Below, piece by piece: positions 37,482 to 46,821 of a DNA stretch of 64,000 nucleotides. Made by a program: the position numbers and the translations under genes. Positions within the stretch are counted from its first letter, which is position 1; each line of letters begins with the position of its first letter. Origin of the DNA: a virus; the IMG/VR virus record IMGVR_UViG_3300035670_000170, positions 1-64,000 of that record; one strand, 5' to 3'. The notes beneath the pieces were generated by a model. That model saw only the letters and a program-made list of their open reading frames with translations, was not told the origin of the DNA and made no database searches.

Positions 37482-38591
37482 ATGTCAGACGCAATGGAAG
37501 GCTTGGTTAAGTCCATGCTTGAGAAACAGAGTTCTTTGAATAACGATAATACGGCAGCACCCGCACAACCGGAGCCGACACAGGCAACCCCTGAACCGAC
37601 GCCGCAGCCAGCAGCTACCGCCGAACCCACGCCTGAACCAAAGGTTGAGCCTACGGCAGAGCCGACACCAACGCCACAGGCACAAGCGCCAACTACACCA
37701 GTAGCGGAACCCTTACCAAATCGGGCGCCCGAAACACCTACTGTTGAGGAAAAGCCACAGCCTAAGACATGGAGTGAGGCAATGGAGATACTAAACGACA
37801 ACCTCTATGAGCAGTACGGTTACACCTACGAAGACATTGAGGCCATCCACAGTATCGACTTAGATGAAATGGAGGACAGCGATGTAATCGTCAACAGTAT
37901 GCTCCTTAACGACCCCGACATGACAGAACGGGAGATAGAGGTGCAGATGAAAAAGTTTGACGTCCTATACATGGATGAAGCAAAGCTGAACGAACTGATT
38001 GAAGAAGGGAAGATTACCCAAGATGAGGTGGACGCACGCAGCGCGGAGTTCGACAGGATGCTACGCAACGCACGCAGGGCTATTGAGGAAGTGCAGGGTG
38101 AGCTACCAAAGCCGGAACAGATAGAATTTGGCATGGCACCGAACAAAAGCGGTGATGCCACACAAGAAGGACTAAAGCAGTTAGTGGAGTTCGTTAACGG
38201 TATCACATCCGAGTATCAGTCAGAGAAATTCGACATTAAGGACAAGGATGGGAACGTTATCGGTACCGTAAGCTATGGTGTTGATGATACCGCGAAAGCA
38301 CAAATCAAAGACACTATCGCAAACCCTAACGGCATTTGGTCACGGTGGGTTGATACCATTGATGGTAAAGCGCAAGTCAACCACAGCCGTATGCTACGGG
38401 ACATGACCGTTTTGACGCAGTTTGAAAACATCGCACGGTCAATCTATAACGAAGCCTTTGCTAAGGGTAGCAAGGCCGAGTTGGAGAAGATTGATAACGT
38501 GACGTTCGACAGAAATGGACAAACAAGGACTGCACAAAAGACGGATGATGCCACCGAAGCAATGAAGCAAGCGCTACGAACAAGTTTTTAA
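37482..38591 (+). CDS. Probable scaffolding protein
   Basis: 369 residues. Residues 20-90 are a Pro/Glu/Thr/Ala-rich disordered stretch with PEPTP-like repeats; the remainder is acidic and helical (LYMDEAKLNELIEEGKITQDEV), ending in a conserved globular-looking tail. Directly upstream of the capsid gene, the usual place for a scaffold that guides prohead assembly. An exact motif copy (F) at 37713-37728 is read as LPNRAPE, inside the repeat-rich part. Confidence 0.65.
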   Translation: MSDAMEGLVKSMLEKQSSLNNDNTAAPAQPEPTQATPEPTPQPAATAEPTPEPKVEPTAEPTPTPQAQAPTTPVAEPLPNRAPETPTVEEKPQPKTWSEAMEILNDNLYEQYGYTYEDIEAIHSIDLDEMEDSDVIVNSMLLNDPDMTEREIEVQMKKFDVLYMDEAKLNELIEEGKITQDEVDARSAEFDRMLRNARRAIEEVQGELPKPEQIEFGMAPNKSGDATQEGLKQLVEFVNGITSEYQSEKFDIKDKDGNVIGTVSYGVDDTAKAQIKDTIANPNGIWSRWVDTIDGKAQVNHSRMLRDMTVLTQFENIARSIYNEAFAKGSKAELEKIDNVTFDRNGQTRTAQKTDDATEAMKQALRTSF

Positions 38592-38615
38592 CAAATAATC
38601 TTTTAACAAGAAAAC

Positions 38616-40043
38616 ATGGCAACATTCACACCCGGAGTTTATAGTACAGATGTTACTAATAACTTCCTGTCGTTTTACGACGCCCTAAAACCCAACATTG
38701 AAGAATTGTTGGTACAACGCTACGGAAAGGAACTTTTGGGACTTTCTATGATGATGGATTTGTTTGGCGCCACCAAAGGCACCGACAACCTTCAGTACAG
38801 CCACTATGAGATGAACCGCGTTATGCCGAAGATTTCGGCTACCAGCCCCGGCGGTGCCGCTGGCGCAGCAGTGACTTTCACGCTGGCAACTGATTCTAAG
38901 ACCGCCTACGGTTCTTACGTGCCTTACAACACGTCTTCTACCGTTACCACCAAGGCACTGCCTGTACGTGTTAACGACATCCTTCAGGTTAAACCTGCAT
39001 CGGGAACAACTGTAAGTTCAGGTAACTACATCCAGTGTATCGTACTTAGCGTAGACAAGTCTGCGGGTACATTCTCTGCCCGTCCTGTTGACAGCACAAA
39101 GTCTATCCCTACTATCGCTACCGCTGACGAAATCGCCATCATGGGTAATGCCAACGGCGAAAAGTCAACTGACCCAGAATCACTGACCTACGGAACAGAG
39201 AAATATACCAACAACCTTGGTATCATCCGTCACCTGTGGGAGGTTTCTGACATCGGTAACGACGTTAAGACTTGGTACAACGATGGCCCACTTCGCGGTC
39301 GCTTTAGCATCCGTGGTGAGCAGGTTGGTTTCACCCAGTTTATGAACATGGTTGACCTGCGTATCCTGACATCAGAGAACATCAACAACCTGTCTGTATC
39401 TGAAGCGTTCGACACTTTGGGTCAGCCTATCGCAGCTACTAAGGGTCTTATCCCTGAACTGACTTCACGTGCTAACAACCGTACCTATGCTGGCGCCGTT
39501 GGTTTCACCGTGTCTGACATGGAGGACTTGGTTATTGAACTTGACGCACAGAAAGCTGGCGACGACCACCTGTTCTTCACTGGTATCGCCCTTGGTGGAC
39601 AGATCGACCGTGAGTTCCGTGACTTGTTTAAGAACGGCGCTATATCTTATGGTTCGTTCACAGGCGACAGCGAGAAGTCTGTTAACCTTGCGTTCCAGAA
39701 CTTCAGCATCAACGGTTATACCTTCCACAAGCGTAACCTTGCAGCCCTTAACGACACGCAGACCACTGGTGCGGCAGGCTACGGTTACAAGTACGAAGGG
39801 TTCACCATCCCAACACGTAGCGCGAAAATCGCTGGTGGTGAGGAGATGGGTGCTATGGTACCGACACTGCGTAAGCGTTACCTTCAGTCTGCCACTGGCG
39901 AAAGCCGTGAATACCGTATCGAATACTTCGACGGGTTCAAGAGTGCTGCTGACGGTGAGGCCACACACAAGGTGCGTTACATCGCCCATTGCGGTTTTGA
40001 ATTGTTTGCAGCCAACACCTGCTCATACATCAAGCGCGCCTAA
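38616..40043 (+). CDS. Major capsid protein
   Basis: 475 residues. It follows the scaffold gene and is followed at once by a strong terminator, as expected for the most abundant virion protein. The sequence has the mixed alpha/beta, Gly/Thr/Ala-rich look of HK97-fold capsid proteins (FLSFYDALKPNIEELLVQRYG, GVKEKY-free core, TSRANNRTYAGAVGFT). The codon use differs visibly from the neighbours (consistent synonymous choices such as GGT, CGT, AAC), which fits high expression. No motif copy lies in it. Confidence 0.8.
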   Translation: MATFTPGVYSTDVTNNFLSFYDALKPNIEELLVQRYGKELLGLSMMMDLFGATKGTDNLQYSHYEMNRVMPKISATSPGGAAGAAVTFTLATDSKTAYGSYVPYNTSSTVTTKALPVRVNDILQVKPASGTTVSSGNYIQCIVLSVDKSAGTFSARPVDSTKSIPTIATADEIAIMGNANGEKSTDPESLTYGTEKYTNNLGIIRHLWEVSDIGNDVKTWYNDGPLRGRFSIRGEQVGFTQFMNMVDLRILTSENINNLSVSEAFDTLGQPIAATKGLIPELTSRANNRTYAGAVGFTVSDMEDLVIELDAQKAGDDHLFFTGIALGGQIDREFRDLFKNGAISYGSFTGDSEKSVNLAFQNFSINGYTFHKRNLAALNDTQTTGAAGYGYKYEGFTIPTRSAKIAGGEEMGAMVPTLRKRYLQSATGESREYRIEYFDGFKSAADGEATHKVRYIAHCGFELFAANTCSYIKRA

Positions 40044-40060
40044 TAGCCGCTTAAGGATAA

Positions 40061-40092
40061 AGGGAGGGAGGTCATTTGGCCTCCCTTTTTTT
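40061..40092 (+). terminator. Rho-independent terminator after capsid gene
   Basis: GGGAGGGAGG-tcattt-GGCCTCCC followed by seven Ts. Confidence 0.9.
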
Positions 40093-40095
40093 ATT

Positions 40096-40103
40096 TACCT
40101 TTG
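40096..40103 (+). promoter_or_regulatory. TAnnTTTG promoter element
   Basis: TACCTTTG with TTTG 17 bases upstream as a possible -33; start codon at 40126. Confidence 0.65.
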
Positions 40104-40125
40104 TGGAAATTAAATTAAAAGACAA

Positions 40126-41226
40126 ATGGAAAAGAAAGAGAACAAGCTTCTAATAGAGGCTATGAAGGAGATTAACAAGCGGACAGAGTTAGTCTTCATG
40201 CTAAACCGCCGCAGTTCACAGGCACCGTACTTCCCGCCGACAGAAACAGTACCGGGCATCTGTGACATCTACGACCCATTCACCAACACACAGCGAACCA
40301 TCAAGTACGCCACGGGGCTGTCCACGATATTCGTTGATGAAATGAGCGACGCGGAGAAGTTGCGTAACCCCGAATCAATCATGTTCACCAACGGTGTGCG
40401 TGTTGTGTCAACAATGGAGGTCAACCTATCGACATATATGATGCTGTGCGCGTACAATGAGGACGCGTCAAACGAAAAGACGGTGCTGGCGCCCTACGAA
40501 TCCAAAAAGCGCAAGCGTAACATCAACAACAGTTCATTGTTCTTACTGCGTGACTTCCACCGTGAGGACAGCGAGATTGTGTCTAAGCGTGAGGCGTCAA
40601 TCCGCATGGAGAACAAAGTCCTTGAAATGAAAGACGATGAGTTACGTGCATACTACTTCGCTACTATGGGCGGTCGCTTTACCATCGCCGACGTGAGCAA
40701 GTTGGAACTTATTACCCTAAAGCGTGAATTGTTGGAGATTGCCCGTATTGATGCCGAGCGCATTGAGCGTGTGCTTACAGACAGCGCCATCCGCGCACGT
40801 TACTGGTTGGGTCGCGCCATCAGCGAAGGGAAGGTTTTGCACAAGCACGAAGAAAACGCTTTGTATTGGCCTAATTCACAATCACCGTTCTTTAACGCGG
40901 TGGGTTCAGACGTGATTACATTCTTTGCCGAATCGTACACGGTTAACCCCAAGGTGCGTAAGTTCGTTGACGAGATTGAGGAACTGATGGGTGTAAAGAA
41001 AGAGGAGAAGGAAGTTGTTGTGGTTGGTCACGAAGACCAGTTCTACATTAACCTTGTTGAGGAAGCCCTTGACCAAGACCTTGTGTTGAAGTTCGTTGAG
41101 AACGGGACAATTCGCTTTAGCAAACGTGGAGTAGCCCCGATGGAGTTCAAAGACAAGGAGGAAGTCATTGAAGCCATTAAGAAGCCGGAAAATAAAAAAC
41201 TATTAGCGTCTTTGATTATAGGATAA
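40126..41226 (+). CDS. Hypothetical virion-region protein
   Basis: 366 residues, helical and charged. There is a central region DDELRAYYFATMGGRFTIADV and a C-terminal part that ends LLASLIIG. It is transcribed alone, between a promoter box and a terminator. No domain recognised. Position between capsid and tail genes suggests a head or head-tail component. Confidence 0.6.
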   Translation: MEKKENKLLIEAMKEINKRTELVFMLNRRSSQAPYFPPTETVPGICDIYDPFTNTQRTIKYATGLSTIFVDEMSDAEKLRNPESIMFTNGVRVVSTMEVNLSTYMMLCAYNEDASNEKTVLAPYESKKRKRNINNSSLFLLRDFHREDSEIVSKREASIRMENKVLEMKDDELRAYYFATMGGRFTIADVSKLELITLKRELLEIARIDAERIERVLTDSAIRARYWLGRAISEGKVLHKHEENALYWPNSQSPFFNAVGSDVITFFAESYTVNPKVRKFVDEIEELMGVKKEEKEVVVVGHEDQFYINLVEEALDQDLVLKFVENGTIRFSKRGVAPMEFKDKEEVIEAIKKPENKKLLASLIIG

Positions 41227-41279
41227 CACTGCATATATTTGCAGTCGTTCTTTACAGATGTTACATAGGACTAATGCCG

Positions 41280-41313
41280 AAGCCGTGATATTGTGTCGCG
41301 GCTTTGGTTTTTA
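41280..41313 (+). terminator. Rho-independent terminator
   Basis: AAGCCG ... CGGCTT stem followed by TGGTTTTT. Confidence 0.75.
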
Positions 41314-41322
41314 ATAAAGGTG

Positions 41323-41330
41323 TATCTTTG
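41323..41330 (+). promoter_or_regulatory. TAnnTTTG promoter element
   Basis: TATCTTTG, 15 bases upstream of the start at 41346. Confidence 0.65.
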
Positions 41331-41345
41331 TGCAAAGCATAAGAT

Positions 41346-42950
41346 ATGTCCCTTTCAGCAGTTAGTTTTAACCTTACGTTTGACTTCTCATCGTCACCGA
41401 AGGTTTTTATTATCGAAGACACTACCGACTACGCTGGCGCCGCTGTTTCTAAGACGGTTGCTAACGGCGTCCTGACTATCACGGGGCCTGACGGGTCTAC
41501 CATTTACAACAACACCAACTTCAACGACCCTGACATTGACTGCGATGTGTCGCTAACCAATAGCGCTATCCAACTGCCACTAATGGGCGATGGTAGCGTG
41601 ATGCAGGGCAGCTACACGGTGACGTACACCGTTCGTATCGCGGGGGCGTCTATCGCGTCTGCCTATGAGGTAAGCGATTCAAAGACGTATTCACTAAACT
41701 ACTTGTCGGGTGTCAACGTAAGCCTATCGCTTACCATGAACTGCAACAAGCCGTTGCTGACATCGACTGACACCACTGACTATACCTATTTGGGCGTAAC
41801 CCCAACTATCACCCGTGACCACCGCATCCAGTACCCACAGGTTGCTAACACGGCAGAGATTCAGGGCGGCAACGCCACCACCGTTACAACATCCACGGTG
41901 TATGTGGTTAAGAACACCCCACTGACGTACACATCAACGGTATCGTCCACATTGATTTACTCAATGGGCGGGGGTGTGTATATCAAAAACCTTGTTTCAG
42001 GGGCTACCGCAGCACAGATAGCTTGTGACCCCAACTTGTGTGACATTTACTGTGGGCTACACGCTGCATGGGACAGGTACATCAATTACAAAGGTACACA
42101 GCGCGGTGCCGATGAGTTGAACAAGATTGTCAAGATGACGTCCGTGGCGCAGCTTGCGGCACAGGCTATTGAGTGCGGTAAGTCCGACGACGTTCCGGCT
42201 TACTTGGCAGAGATCAAGGCTATTGGTGGCTTTGACGACGACTGTGGTTGCGGATGCGACGACAGCGCCCCTACGTTGGTTCAGGGTCTTGGCGGCGGCA
42301 CAGCGAACATCGTTGTTGAGGCTGGGAATGGCATTAGTGTTACAAGCACTACCGCTGGAGGCCAGACAACATACACGGTAGCACTATCCACCACCCTGTT
42401 GAACAAAATCAATGCGATGTCCCCCATTGCCTTTGCAGAGGGTACGGGAATAGACATCACCAGTTCAACGGCGTCAGACGGAACTATTACATACACGATA
42501 ACAAACAGCGCGGCTACGGATAACCCCGACCTGATGGCTGTTAACGTTGGCATAACATTCAACGGAAAGAGCTCCACTGTCCCGACGTTAAGTGTTGTGT
42601 CAAGTAAGATTTACGGTGACTTGTTTAACGCCCCTACGTTGGCTAATGACAACGGTGGCAGTTACAACGACTGGGCATCGTTACCCGTTGCGTTCACGCT
42701 GTCGAATATCTTTTCGGGTTCGGCTACAAGCTACTACCCCACTATTGAAGTTGTGGAAAGCACAATCCTTGGCGCAAGCAGCACAAAAGCAAATGATGGT
42801 CAGCGCTTGACGGCACGGATTATCGACTTCAACACCTCTGATATTAAGTTCACCTTACAGACGCCTGACGGCAGCGGCTACGCACAGTCTGGGGCGGTGT
42901 TTGATGGAGGGTTCTTGAGCGCTACTATAATCGTTAAATTCATGGCATAA
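41346..42950 (+). CDS. Beta-rich virion protein with Cys cluster
   Basis: 534 residues. Ser/Thr-rich beta domains fill the first 220 and last 200 residues. A helical central part (NLCDIYCGLHAAWDRYINY) ends in an unusual acidic cysteine cluster (FDDDCGCGCDDSAPTLVQG, about residue 300), which could bind a metal. Then repeated IEVAGNG-like strands suggest a fibre or decoration protein. Its end overlaps the next start. Confidence 0.6.
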   Translation: MSLSAVSFNLTFDFSSSPKVFIIEDTTDYAGAAVSKTVANGVLTITGPDGSTIYNNTNFNDPDIDCDVSLTNSAIQLPLMGDGSVMQGSYTVTYTVRIAGASIASAYEVSDSKTYSLNYLSGVNVSLSLTMNCNKPLLTSTDTTDYTYLGVTPTITRDHRIQYPQVANTAEIQGGNATTVTTSTVYVVKNTPLTYTSTVSSTLIYSMGGGVYIKNLVSGATAAQIACDPNLCDIYCGLHAAWDRYINYKGTQRGADELNKIVKMTSVAQLAAQAIECGKSDDVPAYLAEIKAIGGFDDDCGCGCDDSAPTLVQGLGGGTANIVVEAGNGISVTSTTAGGQTTYTVALSTTLLNKINAMSPIAFAEGTGIDITSSTASDGTITYTITNSAATDNPDLMAVNVGITFNGKSSTVPTLSVVSSKIYGDLFNAPTLANDNGGSYNDWASLPVAFTLSNIFSGSATSYYPTIEVVESTILGASSTKANDGQRLTARIIDFNTSDIKFTLQTPDGSGYAQSGAVFDGGFLSATIIVKFMA

Positions 42951-44698
42951 TGGCTGCAATAGACTACATTGCTAACGGAAATGGGTATTTATACGTTGTA
43001 GCCACGGACGGCACGACGGTTCTTCAATCTATACAAAACACTGTCGACGGGGCTTCCCGCGTCCGTCAGATCGGTTCCTACGTGTCGGCTATCGGCGCTA
43101 ACCTACCGTCTTATGGCATTATTGCCGTTACGTCTGTTGACGCTGGAGGTGGTGACGTGGACACGCTGACTGTAAACGGTGTTGCCATCATTGGCTCCCC
43201 TGTGACTATCACCGCTGGTGATACCGCGTCGGTTGTTGCGCTGAATGTAGCCAACGCCATTAACGCATACACCCCATTGTCGGGGCCAAAGTATCTGGCA
43301 CGTAACAGTGGAACAAAGATTTATTTGTATGCCCCTATCGAACAGGCGTCAACACCTAATGGGTACGCCATTGTTATATCCGGTGACGGGGCGTCGACGT
43401 ACTCAACTACGGCTTTTTCAGGTGGGGTAACGTCGTCATCCAATATCTACGACACTAAGATTGGACGTCGGTTCTTTATCAACGCTAACTTCGATGCTTC
43501 GGGTTGTGCGTGTGGTGAAAGTGCAGGGCCGGGCGACCTGACCAACGCCATTGAGATTACCGAGTATATCATTGTCACGGGTATAAACGGTTCGTTGCAG
43601 CGCGAAACGGCTACCATCGACAGCGTGGGGGCTATCAGCAACACAACCCGCTATGGGGTGCTTACGGTGGTTGATGTGGATACCAATTCGGGCGCGGCAA
43701 CAGACAACCTTGACAACATCTTCTACGCAGCCGCCGACGGGGACATCCTTATTATCAAAGAGGGTTCGGGCAACACCATCACCATTAGGCACAATGAGGG
43801 TAACATCAGACTTGCGGGGGCAGCTAACAAGACCATTGACGCTGACAGCTACGACGCCATCTTCTTGCAGTATAACGCAGAGAACGCCTACTGGGAGGAA
43901 ATCAGCGGTAAGAACGCCATGCCGTCTGTCGCTACCGCACGTGCCGCAGGTCAGCCTTGGTTGACACCCACACTGTATGGCACCGCGTCCATAACGGCGG
44001 CTAATAACACTACGGTAACATACACCGTAAACACCGACAACAGGATTATTGATATTACGGGTACGTTAACCCTTTCAAGCGGAAACTTTGCCGTTGCGTT
44101 CAGCACGTCAGGGGCTATCAAAGGCGACACGTTCATTGTCCGTTACAATGCGAATATCACCATTGGTGCCTATCAGGTTACTATCGGCGGTAAGGCGCTG
44201 ACGGCACACGAATCCCTAAAGGGTGGGTTGATATTGGAGATTGAGTTCAACGGAACGTCGTGGGATGTGAGTATCCTGTATAGCTTTGATAGCGGCTACC
44301 GCATCGGCACGGATGATATTCTTGATGCCAATGTTACTGTCCCTAAGCTGGAATCAGACCTTCAGATTGAGGACAGGGATTTGCCTGTTAGCTTTGAAAC
44401 GGATGAGGTTGGGGATATGAAGATTAAGATGGGGTACCCCGGCGCTGTGAGCCTTGTGACGGCATACGTTACAAAGGCCATTGCGGCTACCGACGATGCT
44501 ACTATTGTTTGTAAGGACAATGCTGCGGCAAGCATGGGGACTATCACCCTTACGGCAAGTTCGGCTATCGGCACTGCGTTTACGCTAACCCCTTCGTCTA
44601 ACAACACCTTTGTCGCTGGTGACGTGCTTACGTTTACTACGGCAAAGTCCACTAAGGGAGGTAAGGCACACCTAAGTATTAAGATTACACGTTCGTAA
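42950..44698 (+). CDS. Beta-rich virion protein, possible fibre or decoration
   Basis: 582 residues, start ATG overlapping the upstream TAA. Strands rich in Thr, Ser, Ala and Gly with many ITI/VTI turns; a short GCACGES motif near residue 185. Resembles phage receptor-binding or head fibre proteins in composition. A motif copy (F, TT variant) at 43681 is read as TNSGAAT. Confidence 0.55.
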   Translation: MAAIDYIANGNGYLYVVATDGTTVLQSIQNTVDGASRVRQIGSYVSAIGANLPSYGIIAVTSVDAGGGDVDTLTVNGVAIIGSPVTITAGDTASVVALNVANAINAYTPLSGPKYLARNSGTKIYLYAPIEQASTPNGYAIVISGDGASTYSTTAFSGGVTSSSNIYDTKIGRRFFINANFDASGCACGESAGPGDLTNAIEITEYIIVTGINGSLQRETATIDSVGAISNTTRYGVLTVVDVDTNSGAATDNLDNIFYAAADGDILIIKEGSGNTITIRHNEGNIRLAGAANKTIDADSYDAIFLQYNAENAYWEEISGKNAMPSVATARAAGQPWLTPTLYGTASITAANNTTVTYTVNTDNRIIDITGTLTLSSGNFAVAFSTSGAIKGDTFIVRYNANITIGAYQVTIGGKALTAHESLKGGLILEIEFNGTSWDVSILYSFDSGYRIGTDDILDANVTVPKLESDLQIEDRDLPVSFETDEVGDMKIKMGYPGAVSLVTAYVTKAIAATDDATIVCKDNAAASMGTITLTASSAIGTAFTLTPSSNNTFVAGDVLTFTTAKSTKGGKAHLSIKITRS

Positions 44699-44934
44699 TG
44701 GTTCGGGTGTACGATATGGGCGTTAAGCTTGGATTGTTAAGGGTTGTTGTTGGTAGCGACAGTGTGTATATTTTGGAAAAGAGTTCAGCCTATGTGTATG
44801 CCGAGGGTGGCGTTATCATTGTTGGTGATGCGGACAGGGAGGTGAATTTCCCCGCGCCCGATTTGCTATTGCCAGAGGGTAACACGGTGGATGAAAAGGT
44901 TGTTGGGATAAGGGCTATGATAGACAACACGTAA
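44698..44934 (+). CDS. Hypothetical small protein
   Basis: 78 residues, start overlapping the upstream TAA. Beta-rich (LLRVVVGSDSVYILEKSS) with an acidic C-terminal helix. It is probably cotranslated with the preceding virion gene. A motif copy (R) at 44864-44878 is read as PAPDLLL. Confidence 0.6.
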   Translation: MVRVYDMGVKLGLLRVVVGSDSVYILEKSSAYVYAEGGVIIVGDADREVNFPAPDLLLPEGNTVDEKVVGIRAMIDNT

Positions 44935-44938
44935 GACA

Positions 44939-45733
44939 ATGGCAATCAACGTAGATACATTCAAGCAGTTTGTGGACGCCGTTTCCAACAAGAACGGCAA
45001 AGGGACTGTCACACCACAGCAGTTCAACCTGTACGTTAACAGGGCGTTGATGGAGTGGACGATGAAGCAGTACGGCAATGAGGACGAATACCAATTCGGG
45101 CGCCCCATCCCCCGTTATGCCTACGAAATGACAACCAACATCACAGACAACCTAAGACACCTAAAGGAAGTCCGTGAGTTCAACGTCCCATCAGACGGTA
45201 AGGTAAGCATCCCCGACGGGTCAACAGTAAAAGACAGGTTCGGGAAGGTATGCCCCAAGTACATGAACTTCTCCTCCGCGCGCACCACATACAAGGTTTA
45301 CGAAGGGACAACAGACAACGACATCTGCGGGTTTACGCCAAAGAAGCCCGAAGACAGACCAGTAAAGACTTACGAAAAGGAAGTACAGCTATTGCGCGAT
45401 GATGAGATAGCCACCTACCTTGACAGCACTATTGTGTATCCGTCGGTATCTTACCCAAAATGCTCACTTTTTGGGTCTTATTTACAGATATGGCCCAAAA
45501 AGGGTCTGCAACAGGTTACGTTAACATACTTGCGTCAGCCCAACGAAGTATTATGGGCGTTCACCACACAGAACGGTCGCCCCGTGTACGATGCGGCGAA
45601 CAGCGTGGACATTGACGCACCGGACAAGGCGTTTAACAGAATCGCCATGAACGTGCTTTCTTTTCTTGGTATATCCATCAGGGAAGATCAACTGTTTCAG
45701 TATGCGGAACTCAATAAAAGCAAGGGTGTTTAA
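44939..45733 (+). CDS. Head-tail connector or tail protein candidate
   Basis: 264 residues. The N-terminal helix FKQFVDAVSNKNGKGTVTPQQF and a central region of strands (QIWPKKGLQQVTLTYLRQPNEV) with an IRED C-terminus are like conserved proteins between capsid and tail genes in Bacteroidota podoviruses. Exact role not known. A motif copy (F, TT variant) at 45088 gives YQFGRPIP. Confidence 0.55.
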   Translation: MAINVDTFKQFVDAVSNKNGKGTVTPQQFNLYVNRALMEWTMKQYGNEDEYQFGRPIPRYAYEMTTNITDNLRHLKEVREFNVPSDGKVSIPDGSTVKDRFGKVCPKYMNFSSARTTYKVYEGTTDNDICGFTPKKPEDRPVKTYEKEVQLLRDDEIATYLDSTIVYPSVSYPKCSLFGSYLQIWPKKGLQQVTLTYLRQPNEVLWAFTTQNGRPVYDAANSVDIDAPDKAFNRIAMNVLSFLGISIREDQLFQYAELNKSKGV

Positions 45734-45737
45734 TTCG

Positions 45738-45745
45738 TAAATTTG
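45738..45745 (+). promoter_or_regulatory. TAnnTTTG promoter element
   Basis: TAAATTTG five bases before the 13-codon gene; the transcript would be nearly leaderless. Confidence 0.45.
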
Positions 45746-45750
45746 TAATT

Positions 45751-45792
45751 ATGAAAAAGGGAACAAAGAAAGGCGGCAAGGGCTGTAAGTGA
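45751..45792 (+). CDS. 13-residue basic peptide gene
   Basis: MKKGTKKGGKGCK. A promoter box precedes it, and its TGA overlaps the next ATG as TGATG, so it may be a short coupled leader gene or a real peptide. The composition (Lys, Gly, one Cys) is like tiny basic peptides I recall next to the following gene family in other phages. Confidence 0.45.
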   Translation: MKKGTKKGGKGCK

Positions 45793-46052
45793 TGGAAAAG
45801 CCATTTCACGGGTACAACAAGAAGCGCCATGCCAAATCGGGCGGCCTCAATGACAAGTTCAGGAGGCAATACAACCGTGAGCATGGTTCAAACCTAAAGC
45901 GTCCTGTGACGCAAAAGAATGTCGACCCAAACAGCAAAGCGGGTAAGCGAAGAAAAAGTTTCTGCGCAAGAATGAGGGGCGTGCAAGGCCCAACAAGTAA
46001 GGACGGCAAATTAACCCCCAAGGGGGCTGCATTAAAACGATGGAGGTGTTGA
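45792..46052 (+). CDS. Conserved basic phage protein (DUF6321-like)
   Basis: 86 residues from the ATG at 45792. The C-terminal signature KRRKSFCARMRGVQGPTSKDG and ALKRWRC matches a small basic protein family of phages (DUF6321-like). No function is known. A motif copy (F) at 45829 encodes HAKSGGL. The TGA overlaps the next ATG. Confidence 0.65.
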   Translation: MEKPFHGYNKKRHAKSGGLNDKFRRQYNREHGSNLKRPVTQKNVDPNSKAGKRRKSFCARMRGVQGPTSKDGKLTPKGAALKRWRC

Positions 46053-46204
46053 TGAAAAAGGGATTATACCACAACATACACGCGAAGAGAAAGCGAATTG
46101 CAGAAGGTTCCGGTGAGCGCATGAGAAGCGTTGGCGAAAAGGGCGCTCCATCAAAAGCAGACTTCATCAAGTCGGAAAAAACAGCTAAAACAAGGAAGCG
46201 ATAA
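46052..46204 (+). CDS. Conserved 50-residue basic phage protein
   Basis: MKKGLYHNIHAKRKRIAEGS, then GERMR and KGAPSKADFIKSEKTAK. This short pattern is widespread in phage structural gene regions; function unknown. It overlaps the previous gene (TGATG) and the next (TAATG), so three small basic genes are coupled in a row. Confidence 0.7.
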   Translation: MKKGLYHNIHAKRKRIAEGSGERMRSVGEKGAPSKADFIKSEKTAKTRKR

Positions 46205-46821
46205 TGGCTACAAAAAGGTCTTTAGCGGAACAGATACTACTAACGCTAAACAAACGTAGCGCGTCAAGGAACGTAGACATCAGGGAGATAATCCTTTCTG
46301 TGGAGCAAGCCCTTGCGAACGTAATTAGGGTACGATACTTTGAAGGTAAAGCGGAGGAAACAGGTGAGATCAACGGTGCTTTGGTTAATACATTCCGCGA
46401 CATCCCTGTTCTTGAAGACAGTGAACTATGCGCTTACTATTCAGAAATACCTGCACGAACGATTGACCTACCTCATGGAATTGACATACGCCTTGTGGCT
46501 GCGATGAAAGACACCCGCAGGGGGTATGTGGAGGTTCCTAATGGGTTTGAGGGTTTGTTCGCGGGACTGGAAAGCTATTCACTGGCGGGGCGCATAGGCT
46601 TCTACCGTGACGGCAACAGGCTGTACTACGTTAACATGAATTACGACAAAGCCCCGAAGTCCGTTGTGATAAAGATGGTTGCTGGCATATCCTCACTGGG
46701 GGAAGACGAACAGCTAAACATTCCATCGGATATGGAGGCACAGGTTATTCAGTACGTCGTGCAGCTTTACGGGGCTATGCCACAGGAGGATATTGTTAAC
46801 GATAACGTCGATCAACCATGA
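46204..46821 (+). CDS. Head-tail adaptor candidate
   Basis: 205 residues. N-terminal helices (AEQILLTLNKRSASRNVDIREI), then mostly beta strands (GRIGFYRDGNRLYYVNMNY). Its size and place, followed by a second adaptor-like gene, suit a connector between portal and tail in podoviruses. Not assigned to a family. Confidence 0.55.
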   Translation: MATKRSLAEQILLTLNKRSASRNVDIREIILSVEQALANVIRVRYFEGKAEETGEINGALVNTFRDIPVLEDSELCAYYSEIPARTIDLPHGIDIRLVAAMKDTRRGYVEVPNGFEGLFAGLESYSLAGRIGFYRDGNRLYYVNMNYDKAPKSVVIKMVAGISSLGEDEQLNIPSDMEAQVIQYVVQLYGAMPQEDIVNDNVDQP

